A stretch of 64,000 nt of DNA. It comes from Typhlomys cinereus (taxonomy: Eukaryota; Chordata; Mammalia; Rodentia; Platacanthomyidae). Where the stretch lies: NCBI GenBank assembly GCA_023101885.1, contig JALPQD010000388.1, positions 451,001-515,000 on the forward strand. The letters run 5' to 3'. Below the pieces are notes generated by a model. It searched no databases, was not told where the DNA came from, and saw only the letters and a program-made list of their open reading frames with translations. Shown here in pieces: positions 1 to 12,989 of this stretch (the first letter of the stretch is position 1; each line of letters starts with the position of its first letter). Position numbers and translations under genes: made by a program.

Positions 1-2121
1 CTCTGACTTTTTTTTTCATTCCCTAACAAAGCTTGATTGAAGTAAATGTGCAGATTTTTCAAGCTAAAAGTTCTGCCTTCTGAACAAAGCACTTATTTTT
101 CTGGAAATATAGAAGTTCTTATTCCTGAATTCATGATCCCTTTAGGATTCGGAGAGATCAATGATATCATTAAAGTTATAGTCATTACTTTATGCCTATA
201 AATTTTTATCAGATCATATTCTTAAAGGATTCATGACTCCCCCAAAAGAATGGAAGCTTCTGTTTTGAGTTGGAATGCTGTGTAAATACTTGTTGAACCA
301 AGGACACAATCAAGAGCATGAACATTTTGAGGAAAATCTTGTAAGTTATTCCTTTCTACTAAATTTGGAGTGCAAAAAAAATGATCAAAATCAAACACCT
401 CTTTTTTAAATCTATCCCTTTACATTTCCTGTGGCTCTTGGCATTCTATGGCACTCATGTGCTCCAATCTTATGTCCAACCAAATGTTTTCCAACAGAAA
501 GCAAGAACAATGACATTTTAGCTGGACCAATGAAGAAGAATTCCTAGAAGATAGTAGGAGAGGAAGGGAAGTAGCTGGTTTAACCTTGCTCCTACAGCTG
601 GAAAATAGGATGATGCCACCTCCTGCTCGTCAGAGCCAGTCTGCGGCCCACATGAGGAGAGAGCATGTGTGACCATTAGTCTGATGGAACGCTGCGGGGT
701 TTCTTCAAGTGCCAGAGCCACAGAGAGGTGCTTGTCCAACCTGGAGTCCCATTGCTTTACAGAACAGACCTTGTCTTCTATATTATCCTGAGCATGGAGC
801 CCTGGAATATCAAGAGTCCTAAGGAGCCCTTCATTTCCTCTGAGGCTTCTTTTCACAGTTGACACAGAGGAATGAAAAAGTAACTTATCGGTAATTGAAA
901 ATGAAGAGATTATATCCCCATTTTCTATGATTTTCCAGAGATAAAAGAATGCATTAAAGGTCAGCCAAGCTGAATATCCTCATAAATATGTGAATATGCA
1001 CGTGACCTGCTTTTCTGTTCCTGTGGGGGTGGACTCTTTAATGTAGCAGAGTCAGAGAAAAACTGCATTGTCCTCTCAATGAAACAAATGGAAAATTCCT
1101 GTGCTGCTACTTAGCAAGTGAATAATAAGTTTTCTGACTATATATTGTACTAGAGATGACAGAAGTTTGGGATATGTGCTGTGTAGAAATGAGCTTCTAG
1201 GAAGGTGTCCTAAAGACTTCCAATGTGTTTGGAGGTTCACCTCTAAATAATATTTTATATTAATAATGAAAAAATACTGTCATATCCAATTCAAAGTTGT
1301 TGCATGACTTCATTCACTTATGAAGCCTATCTATGTAGTAACACATATCGTTCCTAATTGATTCCTTTTAACCAATATCCCTCTCTCCAAAAAATGAAAC
1401 ATACTTGTCCAACCATTTTGTTACAAAAGAATGTCTTCATTGGCTGTTGCTAGTTTACAGTAGAACACTCTGCTTCATTACCTGTCTATTAGTGTGCCTG
1501 TCTGTGTGAATACTTTTGTCTTATACTCCACAGCAGAGAAAGCAAGGGCTAGAAGAAAGTTAATTAACATTTTTCTCACAGAGGGTCCTCAGTGATCGTT
1601 ATTCACCTCTCCATATAGGACAGAGTGACCAGACCTGATGGAAATATTCAGCAGGGGCTGTGCAAAGTTCAGGATAAAGGCTGACATTTTGGTCCCTGGT
1701 TATCAGACTGTATCTCTACACTGGACAGAATCCTTGTGTTTGCGTCCTCTTGACCTCACTCTTTCCTGCACAGAATCTGGCACTCTGTCTTGTGCCTGCC
1801 AACACACTACCGCAGTTTTCATGTGGTAACTGCAGTACTCGAACTGGTTGTGACATTCCACTGTGGAATGTTCTAGAATGCTCTGGATGCTAAAGGCCAG
1901 CTATAATGCAAGTCCAGGTCATGAAGTCACAGATGTTTCAGCAGTAGCTGTCTGACTGTACAATGAGATCTGCCAAGGAAGATGCAAAGCTGTTGGCATG
2001 ATGTCACCTCTTATTGATATATCAGAGGTGCTGGGGTAAAAAATAATGGAAAGATAAAGGGTAAAGAGGGTGAGCTAATGGACACTCATCATGTGTGAAT
2101 GTTTATTTATCAAGACAGCCT

Positions 2122-2461
2122 TGATGGGTTTAGGGAGAAGTTCATTTAGTAAAGCCCTTGCTGTGATAGCATGAGGAGCTGAGTTCTTAACACCTGTATG
2201 AAAGCCAAGCATAGATGTGAGTGTCTGTAACCCCGCTGCTCAGAGGTGGAGATAAGCACATCCCAGTTGAATTGGTGAGCTCCAGATTCAGTGAGAACCT
2301 TTTCTAATTAATAAGATGGAGAGGGTTTCAGGAAGACACTTGACCTCAACCTCTGGTCTTCACATGTATGCATGCACATGTGCAAAAACATGTGTATACA
2401 GCATGTACACACACACACACACACGCGCACACACACACACACACACACACATGCACACAAA
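2122..2461 (+). mobile_element. B3-type SINE with CA tail
   Basis: The order of blocks is that of a B3/B3A element: a worn tRNA-like head (gtaaagcccttgctgtgatag), gccaagcatag, tctgtaaccc, tggtgagctccag, gtgagaacc, aagatggagagg, and gacctcaacctctggtcttcaca. It ends in a CA-rich tail. Divergence is high, so it is an old insertion. Confidence 0.8.
2406..2450 (+). repeat. (CA)n microsatellite
   Basis: This is an alternating CA run with a small CG interruption (cgcgcac). It forms the tail of the SINE immediately upstream. Confidence 0.95.
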
Positions 2462-2704
2462 GTTAAAACACTCCTGCTTACACTAAATTTATAACTAAAT
2501 ACCATAAACTTGAACTAATAAAATCTATACATGAAAATTCTTTAGGGAATAAATAAAAATAAATTATCACTTCACATTCATATGTTTATTCATAATTCTA
2601 TTTTTCAATATCTGAAAATACACAAAATAAGGAAAATGAGGGTAGGTCAGAATAGGCAGGCAATTCTTTTCTACTTTTTCTCACGTAAAAGAGTGGTGGT
2701 GATT

Positions 2705-2890
2705 GGGGGGCTATCAAGATGGCTCAGTAGGTAAAGATGCTTGTTGCACAAACCCGATAGACTGAATTCAGTCCATATCGCTTGGAAAAAAACAAATGAT
2801 TATAGAAGTTTTCCTCTGGCCTCTACATATGGCACCCATGCACCACTGCTTATACAATCATGTCATACTTGCACACACACATGATAATAG
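2705..2890 (+). mobile_element. B2/B3-type SINE fragment
   Basis: It starts with ggggggctatcaagatggct and cagtaggtaaagatgcttgt, the A-box head of B2-class SINEs. It continues with a worn B box (gaattcagtcc), cctctggcctctacatatggc and a short CA run. Shorter than a full B3, so internally deleted. Confidence 0.75.
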
Positions 2891-4379
2891 TAAAGATGAG
2901 TACTGTTTTAGCTATGGCCTCTTTGCCAGCTGCAGAATCTCTCATGAAAAGAGAAAAATAATTGATGAAGAAACATCAAAACTGCTGTAATATAATGATG
3001 CATGGCTTTTCTGTCCAGGAGTATGATGATAAATAATGCACCCACGCCAGCAGCAAAGGGAAAGCAAAGGAAAGAGAGACCTCGGGTAATCGATTAAAAA
3101 CATAAGTGAAGGTTAGCATCTCTGTTTTCCTTCTCGTGCCGGTTCTGCAAACAGAAAGATTAGATTGATTCAAACAGATGTGCTGAGGAATGCTTCAAAG
3201 GACGGCTCTCCTGTGCAGTATTGATAAACTGCCCAAGTGTGTCACTGACATTTTAGTTTCACTATAGCCCGGGGAGAGGAGTCAAAGAGTTCCACCCTCC
3301 TGCCTGGCTACTTAAAAAAATTTCCCTGAGCGGGAACAGGAGTCCTCAACGCCAGAACTTACGAGGTTAATGTGTCTTTCTCCAGGGGTGTCTCTGAAGG
3401 TCCTGGACAGATGAATAGGAAACATGCCCTCTGACCAGTTGAACCTCATTATTTGCTTTACGGTCATATTGTGTCTCGAGAGCAACGACCTAGATATGCT
3501 TTCTTCTCACACCACCATCTTCCTAGTGGGGAAATTATTGGGCTTCCGTGGCAAAATCACACTGAGGTCGAGGGGCGCCATCATTCTCTGTCTTCAAACA
3601 AACAGCTACCCCGCTGCCAGTGATCAGCATTCCTGGGATGGTGGTGATTGAAATTTAGCACTTTGAGTGGCTTAATTGGCACGGGATCAGTTAAGCATAT
3701 GCCCCCGCCACAGGCATGCCATCTGATGTGCCCATAGGGTGCCCTGCACCTCACACATGCTCACGTCTTGCTAAAGAAGCAAGTTTTGCACAGATCATTG
3801 GAGGAAACCCATGCTGTGGGTTAAGAGAAAGGTAGTCCTAGAGGACAGGTCTTGGGGGGGAGGGATTCTGCTGCTCTTAAGGTTGCCTTAGTTCTTCCAT
3901 TCTTCAAAGTCAGGATGAATCAAAGGTCACTGAGTCCCACATTGCTTATTGTAAAGAGTTAAGAATCTGTTCACTTCTGCTCTGACACTTAAATCAGGCC
4001 CTGTGCCAGCAGGCTAGCGTTTGGAAGGATTCCACATGCCTGGCCAGTCGCTGCCTCAGAATTCAAGGTTAGAATGTTCCCTGCTAACTGAGACTAGAAC
4101 TGATCCCGTGGCCTTCAGAGAAAATGCAAGAAAGTGTTGTCAATGTTTTTCTGCTGAGTAGGAAGTAATGGAGCAAGGCTGAAAGTTTTCCGTCTTGGCT
4201 ATGCTAGGCTGTAGATACTGGGCAGAAAATATTGACTTCAAAAGAGCCATGAGCAGACCTAGTTCCTTCCTCATGTCTGAAGTGTGAGCAGGTATTCAGA
4301 ATGCACTGATTAGGAACAGGTTGCTCTACTGAATTTCTGTAAGCATCCCGGAGTGTGGATGCTTCAGGAATCAAGGTGC

Positions 4380-5170
4380 ACCCAGCTTATTGCTACAGGC
4401 AGCAAATTATCTCCAGTGGTCAGGGTCTGGGCCCAGTATGTCTGGGTCCTTGGTCTTTTATTCAAGAACAAAATAAAAGAACATACAGATTTGCAGAAGC
4501 AAAAAAACCTTTTATTTAAAACTAAGTAATAGAAAAGTCAGGGTACAGTGCAAAGCAGCAACAGAGCACATGAGTGAAAGAATCAAGGGCCTGGATAAAG
4601 CCTTGGATCACTTTTTATGGCTCTGAAAGGGGCTCGAGACTAAATGGTTGTTAGGTGGTCTCACAGGCATTTCTGTTTTTTGAATAAAACTGCAAGCAGG
4701 TCATCCAGTCTCTTTTTTTTTTTTGTACCACCAAAGTATCTTCCCATGATGCATATGAGTTTAATCATATGCACAGCCAGTTTTGCATAGGCATAAGATT
4801 CTGTAAAGGTTTACTTGAGGCCACTTTTTAGCCTGATTATATATGCACCTGAAACCAGTTTAGACCACATCAGCTCCTCTATTCTTTGTTACCTGAAATG
4901 TTGCAAATACATTCGAACAGGAGCTGTATAAATTTGATGGTTATTAAGGGAGAGGGAACCTACTTCCTTATTCAGTGAGGGTGTCCCTGTAGCCCACCCA
5001 CATAAGTGCAGGTGAAGGGACCTCACCTGCCAAGAGCATTACCAGAAGTCTAGGGTGGGGCTGGAGGAGATTCCCAATGTAGTTCCTGAGCTCACCTGCC
5101 GCAAACACAATCATGTTCTCAAGTTGCTGCAGTGGGCAAGAGTTTCCACAGTGTGACTATGTAAAGCCTA
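4380..5170 (-). mobile_element. Possible old LTR or LTR-like repeat
   Basis: The stretch has a U3/R-like feel on the minus strand: a reversed AATAAA-type signal near 4455, repeated short AAAC/TTTT blocks, and moderately GC-rich ends. I cannot define terminal TG/CA or a target duplication, nor name a family. It could equally be unique intron sequence. Confidence 0.2.
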
Positions 5171-6129
5171 TCCCCTGCCTACTTCCCTTCTCTTTGAATG
5201 TTCTGTCCTATGTGGCTCAAACTCCACTTACTTTTCTTTTTTCTTTTTTGCATTATCCTCTAAAAGCCTTACATGCTTAATAAATGTTTTCTGAATTTTA
5301 AAAGGGTGGACTAATAGTTTGATTTTTTTTCTTCAGTGAGGTTGAGAGCAGTGCTAGTCTGCAACCATAGAGTTCTTATAGCGTGTGAACACTTCATTTT
5401 GTATGTCCCTGTTTCCTAGGCTTGCTCCCAGCCCTTGTTCCTAGGTTTAGCTGTATAAAAATCTTTCTCAGGGAGGACTCTCCACCTCTGAACTCTTTAA
5501 GTCTCGTGATCTGTGCATCCTGCAGTTGCTTATGTTACAAAACTATTGCTTCGTTTTTCCGTGGTGTTTGGTGGATTGTGTTCAGTGGTGTTTTTAGAAA
5601 TTGTTGGAGACAAACTTACAAAAAAAAGGAAGATGGATGAGATAAGCACTGAAGATCCTCATGCTAATTTCCATGTGAAATACATTTATGAAATAACTCA
5701 AGGAACAGCTTCTCTTTCTTGTTCTCTACATCCACATCTACTAATGGACAGACATATAGAGGCTCCAGGGAGTGAGGAAATTCGACCATGTGGCCCAGCT
5801 GTGGAAGCTGGGAACTGTACCAGCAATCTTTCCTGAGCCACACTCAGTGGCTATCTTCTGGGTTGCTTATCTGACAGTTCTGCACACCTTCTCCAACTGT
5901 GCTCACCCCACCAGAAATGTGCAGAAATCGCTCTGGTTCTGAGTGGACAGGGGAAACGAGGGGCCGGCACCTGACCTGGGCCATTCATTGGAAGCCAAGC
6001 CCGCCAGCCCTTCCCTAGGCAGCTGAGCACAGCAGTAACAATTCATTCAATTATGTTAAATGCCCATTAAAGGAATCTGAAGCCCTCCCCTGGGCCATTT
6101 CACTTCTAAGAGATTGTAATTGTTTGAGA

Positions 6130-6158
6130 CTCACTATGATTTCTTCTTTTGCCTTCAG
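6130..6158 (+). promoter_or_regulatory. SORCS1: 3' splice site of SORCS1 exon 2
   Basis: A pyrimidine-rich run (ttcttcttttgccttcag) ends in AG at 6157-6158, directly before the first codon of the exon. A plausible branch point, ctcac with the A at 6133, lies 25 bases upstream of the AG. The fit to the acceptor consensus supports the exon start. Confidence 0.8.
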
Positions 6159-6226
6159 GTGATTCTCATTTTGACAAAGCTCTATGACTATAACCTGGGG
6201 AGCATCACGGAGAGCTCGCTTTGGAG
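6159..6226 (+). CDS. SORCS1: SORCS1 exon 2 (internal coding exon, Vps10p domain)
   Basis: This is a 68-bp internal exon that starts in phase 0 and ends after two bases of a codon (AG, completed as Arg downstream). It reads VILILTKLYDYN then LGSITESSLW with no stop. From memory of the family this is the first blade region of the Vps10p beta-propeller of SorCS receptors, followed in the next exon by the STDYGTTYEK stretch, which is absent from the window. SORCS1 is a type I membrane sorting receptor of neurons that binds ligands through the propeller and traffics cargo between Golgi, endosomes and plasma membrane. Tyr-Asn and Ser-Ile-Thr fit SORCS1; SORCS3 has Phe-Asn and Ser-Val-Thr as I recall it. 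The exon is flanked by long introns, as is known for SORCS1. The family is secure; the paralogue is likely but rests on about two residues. Confidence 0.87.
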
Positions 6227-6232
6227 GTACGT
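6227..6232 (+). promoter_or_regulatory. SORCS1: 5' splice site of SORCS1 exon 2
   Basis: The exon ends GAG and is followed by gtacgt, which agrees with the mammalian donor consensus at positions +1, +2, +5 and +6. It leaves the reading frame at phase 2, which is needed to complete the Arg codon in the family. Confidence 0.8.
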
Positions 6233-8043
6233 GGACAAATTGAGCCAGTAATTACTGTGTTGTTGAAGCGTGGTGGCTGCTCCCGGTCTCTCTTTTGCGC
6301 ACTGTTATTTCCTAGTGGGGAAGTTCCTGGTTACATGCACGTCCTTCCTCAGTCCTCTGTTCTTTCTTTTTTCTGTCAGCAATGGGTTTTACTTGCTTAG
6401 AGGCCAGTCAGAAAACTACCCTGTTTATTTCAGTGGTCAGTGGGATTTGTGTCCTTTCCTTCCCATGGTTCTGTCTGAGAGCAGATACAGAGCAGAAGGA
6501 TGGTTGAGATGCCTCCTAGGGATCTTGAAGGGATCAGCACAATCTCTGGGTCTCCAGGAGGAACTTTTTTTTTTCAATTTGCTGTCCATGGTCCTGCAGC
6601 TTCCTAGCTGCACATAGGTGGTCAATATACACGTCTTCTCTGGGAGATTTCACACCACGTTGCCTCATGCAGCCTTTGTGAAAAATACTTGTTCAAACTA
6701 ACATGTACAGGTATTTTAGGGAAATACAGACAGTATCAAAGACTTTTAAATCAGTAGGTACCAATCCTTTAAGGACCGTGTATCTCACGAATAACTGAGC
6801 ACAGATGCATTTAGAGTGTTATGGGCAAAGGCAGAAAACTCAAGAAACCCAGTGCCATGTGTTTTGTGATTTGCTTCCACCACCTGATTTCCTGCTGCCC
6901 ACACCTGCTTCAGTCCCTGGAGTCCAGGTGAGCACTGCCTCTGAATCCTTAATCCTGACTTACCTTGTAATTCTTGTCCCCTAGAATGATGGAACTTTGT
7001 CTACAGGCAGACCAAAAAGAAAAAAAAAAAAGGCCAGGTTATAACTCAGTCACGCAGTTGAAGTGTGGGCATTTCAGTTGGACTCTTAATAATCACAGAG
7101 TTCTTCAGCACACTGGCTGCCCATCAACTACTGTAATATTTCAGCTCAGTAATGCCTGATCATGGTGTCCATGACTTGGTAAGCTTATGCTTCTCCAAAT
7201 GCTTCCTTCAATGTATGTGTGATATGTGTATAAGAATAAAAGTCATCTTTTTTCTCCAGTGTGTCTGTCATAAACAGCGCATTCTGCATCTTAGAAAATG
7301 AAAGAGATGTGCAACCTCATCTTAGAGATGGAGCAGCAGCTTTGAGCAAACATAACTTTGCATCTGCACAGTGGGAAGGGCATGCTGGAGTGTCATGAGG
7401 AGATAGTTGTTCTCTAAAACTGAAACTTGGGTCCAAATGGCTTTTTTCGCCATCAGGAGGATTATGAGGAATGTCCTTTTCAGTCATAGAGAGGGGTCTA
7501 ATGAAATTAAAATAATACCTCATTCCTTTGCATTGGTAACAAACCTCACTTCTAAAGGAATAATAATGTCTGTAGGTAGATGCTGGAAAGATCTAGTGAA
7601 AATGACCAGCTGCTCTTTGATGTGCATGCATTATTACCTGAAATGTTAATTATGCATTTATAACACACCCACAGTTTGCCATGTGTGGTGTGTATCACAC
7701 TGAAGATAATTATTATGAATGCTCTGTACGGCTTAGATTGGACATTTGATATTTTAATGGGAAGATCACATAGCTTACTGAGAATGTCAATTAGAGAACA
7801 TAATAGAGTGAGAAGAAAATCTTTATAATACTCTAAATGAGCTTTGGTGGGATTCACCTTTCTGAAAAGCTCATGACACTCATACTACTTGTTTATGGAA
7901 TGTGCAGAAGGTCCTTGGGAATGAAGGGGGTAAGTGGAGAAAGGGGGTGAAAAAGAGAACATCTTCACTTGTCCAACTAAGCCCTGCCCAAGGAAACTAG
8001 ACTTTCTTCTAAAGCAGTTCTTATTTTTCTGCAGAAAACTCAC

Positions 8044-8412
8044 TGTGCTAGTTGGATTATAATTGTATCAACTTGACAGTCGAAGACTGAACCCATAGGT
8101 GCACCTCTGAAAGTTATTTCATTAACCTGAGAAAAATTGGGGGAAATTATCTAATTGATGTGGAAGGTCCATCCATAATGGGTAGGACCATTTCCTGTGC
8201 AGATGAATAAGCTGGTTCAGTATTTTGGCAAACTGGCAACTAAGATAATGTGCCCTTCCCCCTGAAATTCCTGTGGCTATGGGGTAGTCAGTTCCCTCTG
8301 ATTCTGATGTAGATATAAACTCTCCTCCCATGATAAAAAATTTACCTGAGAATTATAAGCTACAGTAAACTGTTGTTCTTCTATGTTCTGTTCCCACATT
8401 CATTCCACAACA
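8044..8412 (+). mobile_element. Solo LTR, MaLR-like
   Basis: It begins tgtgctagttgg and soon shows gtatcaacttgaca, the signature of MLT1/MaLR-class LTRs. Further matches are the ccatccataatgggtagga block and a 3' part with ataagctacagtaaactg. The 3' end is estimated; no clear 5-bp duplication was seen. Confidence 0.6.
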
Positions 8413-9327
8413 AGAAGATGAATTTAATATACTCATACTCACCTATGCAGAAACTAATATTAAATAGGATATAATACAAGGATCTTTAACCCCAGAGCAG
8501 GTTTTAGACATTTTTATGACACCCCTGTCAATGCTATGACCAAGTGTATTTCACATAGATGGTCCTCAGAAAGCTTCACTTCTTGAAAATATAATAATTT
8601 TATCTCTACTGCACAATGTACATCCATATGAACATATGCGTATATCATACATTGTCACATATATATGATAATACATACTTATATCACATATGTATACCAT
8701 ACACTTATTGCCTACATTGATCCAACAAAGTTTTATTTGATTACCTTCTTTGTGTGTTGAGTTATTCAGATCTAAGAAGGGAAGGGAGTGTGTACATAGA
8801 TCAAGAGCACATAGGTACACAGATTCTGCTTTCTGGGTGCTCATTTCCCAAGGATGGGGATTTATAGACAGTCAAGATGTGGGTCCCTAGCGTTTAACCT
8901 GCCTTACATAATTCTATTGAATAAGGTACTTAAACAACCACCTAGAACTGTTGGGCTTTAAAGATGGATATTCTAACTTAAATAAGCAAGTCTTCACACA
9001 ACCATAAATGTTGTGTGAGTCAGCATCCCTTATACTCCTTTTGGATGTCTATGTTCTCAACCCAACTTTAAGTTCTTAATTCATTCAGCACCTTGTTGAT
9101 TTAATGACAATATTGGCAGCTGTAAATAATCACCGTCTGTTAGACGTGTGTTGCTGAAGGCTTCCAATTCATTTTTTATGGTGTCTTGAAGGTTACAAAA
9201 TTAGGAAGTAAAAGTCCATGGATCTGCAAACATGTTACAATGTATCTTCAAAGGTATCTTCCAGAACTCTGCTTTCTGATGGCTCTTTCAATACCTAAAT
9301 AAACAAGTAAATATATATTACATGGCA

Positions 9328-9653
9328 GGACTAGGGAGATGGCTCAGTAAGTAAAGTGCTTGTCATGCAAGCATGAAAACATGAGCTCAATCCCCAGAAA
9401 CCACATGGACAAAGCCAAGTATTGCCATGTGTACCTATAATCCCTAGTGCTGAGGAGAAGAGACAGCAGGAGAAGGGGTGGATATCATGAAGTTTAGCCA
9501 AATCAGTGAGCATCGTGCTTAGTAAAAGATGCTGACTCATAAAGCTGAGGCGGGGAGTGATAGAGGAAGCACCCAGTGTTGACCACTGGCCTTGACATAG
9601 AAGTACACATACACTTCTACATGCAAATGTGCACATGCACACACATGTACATA
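9328..9653 (+). mobile_element. B3-type SINE
   Basis: The head ggactagggagatggctcag is followed by gtgcttgtcatgcaagcatg, tgagctcaatccccagaaac, a cctataatccctagtgctga block, aaatcagtgagc, and a CA/TG tail near 9620. All blocks are in consensus order, so this is a nearly complete copy. Confidence 0.88.
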
Positions 9654-10565
9654 CAGAAAATAGTAAATACTGCCTGTATAATTTATATTTGTATTAAGTT
9701 AATAGGATTATCGAAATGTTGAGTTTCTTATCAATATTTTCCTTACTCCTGAAAAATATTGGAATACAGAGAAATGTGCAAAACTAGATCTGAACACCGC
9801 TTCATTGAGCTTTTATTCTTTGAAAATTTTAACAATGGAAAAATCAGATACTAGAAAGTGCCAGATGTCCTTGGGTTACTGGAATAGGTACAAGGCTAAG
9901 AGGCAGTTGACCTTGCACCATGTCCTGTGGATAGAAGGCTCTCTGCATGCAGCAGCCTGGCTGCCAACATGCTATTGTACACAGTTAATGAGCTTTCACT
10001 CCCAGAACATCTTGTCATTGATTACACCTTAATCCTGGAGCAAGTTGCTGATTTTGTTTTGTGCTGTGTTGTTGTTCGTTCAGGGAGTCAAACTGAGAGT
10101 AACGGGATGATCAGACACAGAACAATTAGCTGCTCTTGAAAAGCGACTCTACCTTACAGTGGATTAAGCTCTGAGATCTGCGGGGCACAGTGGTTTCTAC
10201 CATTCGAGGCATGATAAGCTTAAAGGTTGAGATAAGTAAAATGTCAAAAATCTCGATACAGAATCTCTGAGAAGAAATACGTTCATCATTTTCCCCTCTT
10301 GTACAGAGTAATCAGTACTCTGCTGAGAGAGGCTTAGCTGGCAAGGAAGCCTCAGGCAATTCTGCAGGAGCTACAAATGTGCACTCTTAAAGGGGACATA
10401 CCCATAGTGCCTGTCTCAGAGATGCTCTGATAAGGTTGACTAATCAATTCCAGTGCCCTGTCACTTGTCGAATCCTCACAAGCTTCTGAAAACTCAGCTC
10501 TTCTCAAGCAGCGGAACATGCCCTCTGTACCCATGGGAACGTATGGTTAAAATGGAGGGAATGAG

Positions 10566-10754
10566 GGACTAGGGAGATGGCTCAGCTCTTAAAGCCCTTC
10601 CCAAGCAAGTGAAATAGTGAGATCCCTGGATCTCAAGTAAGATGTTCAGCTGGTATGACATCCTGCCTGAAATTCAAGCCCTGAAAGATGGAGCCTGGAT
10701 ACTCCCAAAGCATCTGACTTGTCAGACTAGCCAGGAAGGCAAGCTCTGGGTTTC
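10566..10754 (+). mobile_element. B3-type SINE, left arm of an inverted pair
   Basis: It opens with gggactagggagatggctca and cttaaagcccttcccaagca. The middle and right blocks (ggatactcccaaagcatctg, cagactagccaggaaggcaa) match B3 right-part sequence. It abuts an oppositely oriented SINE. Confidence 0.7.
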
Positions 10755-10881
10755 CATAAGTGCTAGGATTACAGATGCTCAGGCCATTATGCCCAGCCTT
10801 TATGTGAAATACAAGGATCTGAACTCTAAGCCTCTCATTTGCCCATCAGACACTTTACTTGCTACATCATATCCCCAGCTA
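10755..10881 (-). mobile_element. B2/B3-type SINE, minus strand
   Basis: Read on the + strand it gives tgctaggattacagatgctc, gcccagcctttatgtgaaat, a worn reversed B box (ggatctgaactctaag), and ends in atatccccagc, the reverse of the SINE head. It lacks a tail and forms an inverted pair with the copy on its left. Confidence 0.7.
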
Positions 10882-11500
10882 CTCCGTGTGTTTAATAAGC
10901 ATGTCCCCAACATCTAGTGACAGGTAGCTCATTTTCACATTGTTGTTCTGTTCCCCCAGAGATTTCTTTTATGGCATTGTACAGTCCTAGCCAAGAAATA
11001 TGCCTGTCTTTCATTGATGCTGTGGTTGATCGTGCTGCTTTGTCTTCAAATGAGTTGCAGATGCTTATTTATTTAGTTCAGTTCACAAACCTACTGCTGT
11101 CCCACTTATCTGTGCCAGGCACTATGCTCCATAGACAATGGAAACGAACACATGAATAAGACTGTTTTTATTTCCTTCTCTGCAGAATCTTGAAAGTCTG
11201 ATGAAAAGTAGAAGCTCAGTGTGCCATAACAGCAGTGTGCTACATGCAGTTTGAACCTATGTGCAAATTATGGTGATGTTTGCTGTGGAGAGGCGATGAC
11301 TATGGATGTGCATTACCATGTACATATATGATTATCTCCTAAGATTCGAGGGCTGAAGCTTTGTTCCAGTTGATGCTGTTATTCAGAGATAGTCTGTGAT
11401 GAGGACACTCAGTAATTCATGGGATTATGGAATCATGAGATTAATGAGATCATGGCTGAATGGGCTTGTGGGAAGCCCTAAATCCATCCCTTAGGCTCTT

Positions 11501-11529
11501 TTATATATATATATATTTTTTTTTTTTTG
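11501..11529 (+). repeat. (TA)n followed by poly-T
   Basis: A short alternating TA run passes into a 12-13 base T tract. It may be the reversed tail of a lost retroposon, but no body was recognised beside it. Confidence 0.8.
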
Positions 11530-12989
11530 CCACAGAGACTTAATGATAACCAATATCACCATGTCTTAGTTGTCTTTCTTTGCATCATACTAAAAGCATA
11601 AGTATCTAAACCCATTTGCTTTGAAACAGCATAGTAAGCAATGGCTTAATATTGCTAACTCCCAGGTTTGTGTCTTATGCTTACTTATATCATAAAAATT
11701 ATGCTAATGGATTTGGCATAAGGAACAGTTCTGAAGGAAATGCAAGCATAATATTGTGAAATTCTGCCCACGAGGAAGAACACAAGTGTGGAAAGCCCAG
11801 ATTCAAGTGCAGAATCCAATCATGCACGGTTGTGGAACACTGATAGCTCTCTCCTGCAAACAAAACTTTATACCGCACCCCATGAGATGGTCCTGCATTC
11901 TACCACTGTTTCCACACATCATCTATGTTCTCAAAGTGTCTCTGAAAATAGGGTTTCGCTTGTGCCTTGTTTTCCTCAATGACTGGCACTTGAATTTTCC
12001 ATTTCTCCTTTCAGTAAGAAATAGACGAGATACACATAGTGGAAAGCACCTAGTGCTCTGACAGTTCAATAACTTTATCAATGTTACCCAAGGAAGTCTG
12101 TGTAGAAAATTTTGCTACAATGTCCAACCTAGTGTTAGACTCAGCAAGTACATAAGATATCAGTTCTCTTCCTGGTTCATAATCTTGTATGACAGTTTGT
12201 TGACTGAATGATAAAGTCTTACATCCAAGGAGTTCATCTATGGAGATACAGATTGTTACCATGCAGTCCCTTGATAGACAAATGCTGCTCCATCCTCATA
12301 TCTCCTAAGGGTCTCTGCTATTCACTCCTGATTACTCTGTGTCAAACTGCATGATTCTTACGACTATGTAATGAAATAATGAGATATAACACTTTTTGAG
12401 ATTGAAGGGCTAAGAAAATCAACAATTCTAGAATATAATTTCTTACTTTACAAAATGCAGTGTCATTAATTCATAAAAATAATGATCATCTCCTACTTTC
12501 TCAACTCTATTAGTTTCATTTTCCTTTTGCTGAATGGTTATGCAAGCCAAAGCAGCTTAGGGAACAAGGAGCTAATTTCAGTTTATGATTATCAGTTGCA
12601 CTTCATCAGCACAGCAGGAGTGTTCATGACAACATATGGAGCTGAGGGAAGTGGCCTTTATCATATCTATAGGAACTGCAGAAAGATACATATACTTTCT
12701 CTCTTGCCAGTACACCAGGATACTGAACCTGTTCTCTCCACCTTATCCACCTGCCCAGGAAATGGCTACGCTTACTATTGACTGGTCCATTTCACATTGT
12801 ATTGCATAATCATCCACAGGTGTTCTCCCATAGCTTATGGTTTGCCTTAACTAAATGACACAGATGTGCCCAAAGACTCAGCTGTCAACTGTCAAATTGG
12901 CATCGGCAGCCAGCTGCCACAAGGTCTTAGGCCCATACTGACTTACAAAGTTATTGCAGATTATCTCCATGCTGCCTATAATACACCAC

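Larger units (their letters stand above)
1..6158 (+). other. SORCS1: SORCS1 intron 1, 3' end
   Basis: This is the part of intron 1 that precedes the recognised exon. It carries two SINEs (2122-2461 and 2705-2890) and a possible LTR-like stretch (4380-5170). Stretches 1-2121, 2891-4379 and 5171-6129 hold nothing I can name; their short open frames have no recognisable protein content. The assignment as intron depends on the exon call. Confidence 0.75.

Noticed and set aside
518..865. 115-codon minus-strand open frame
   Set aside because: No domain, no splice or promoter context, and no protein I recognise. Treated as a chance frame in a locally GC-richer intron segment.
2308..2505. Cys/Val-rich small protein
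   Set aside because: It is a translated CA/GT microsatellite. The same holds for frames at 22494, 26407, 49565, 54491 and 58339.
6270..6617. 115-codon plus-strand frame just downstream of the SORCS1 exon
   Set aside because: It lies after a good donor site, is hydrophobic and pyrimidine-rich, and matches nothing in the family. It is intron.
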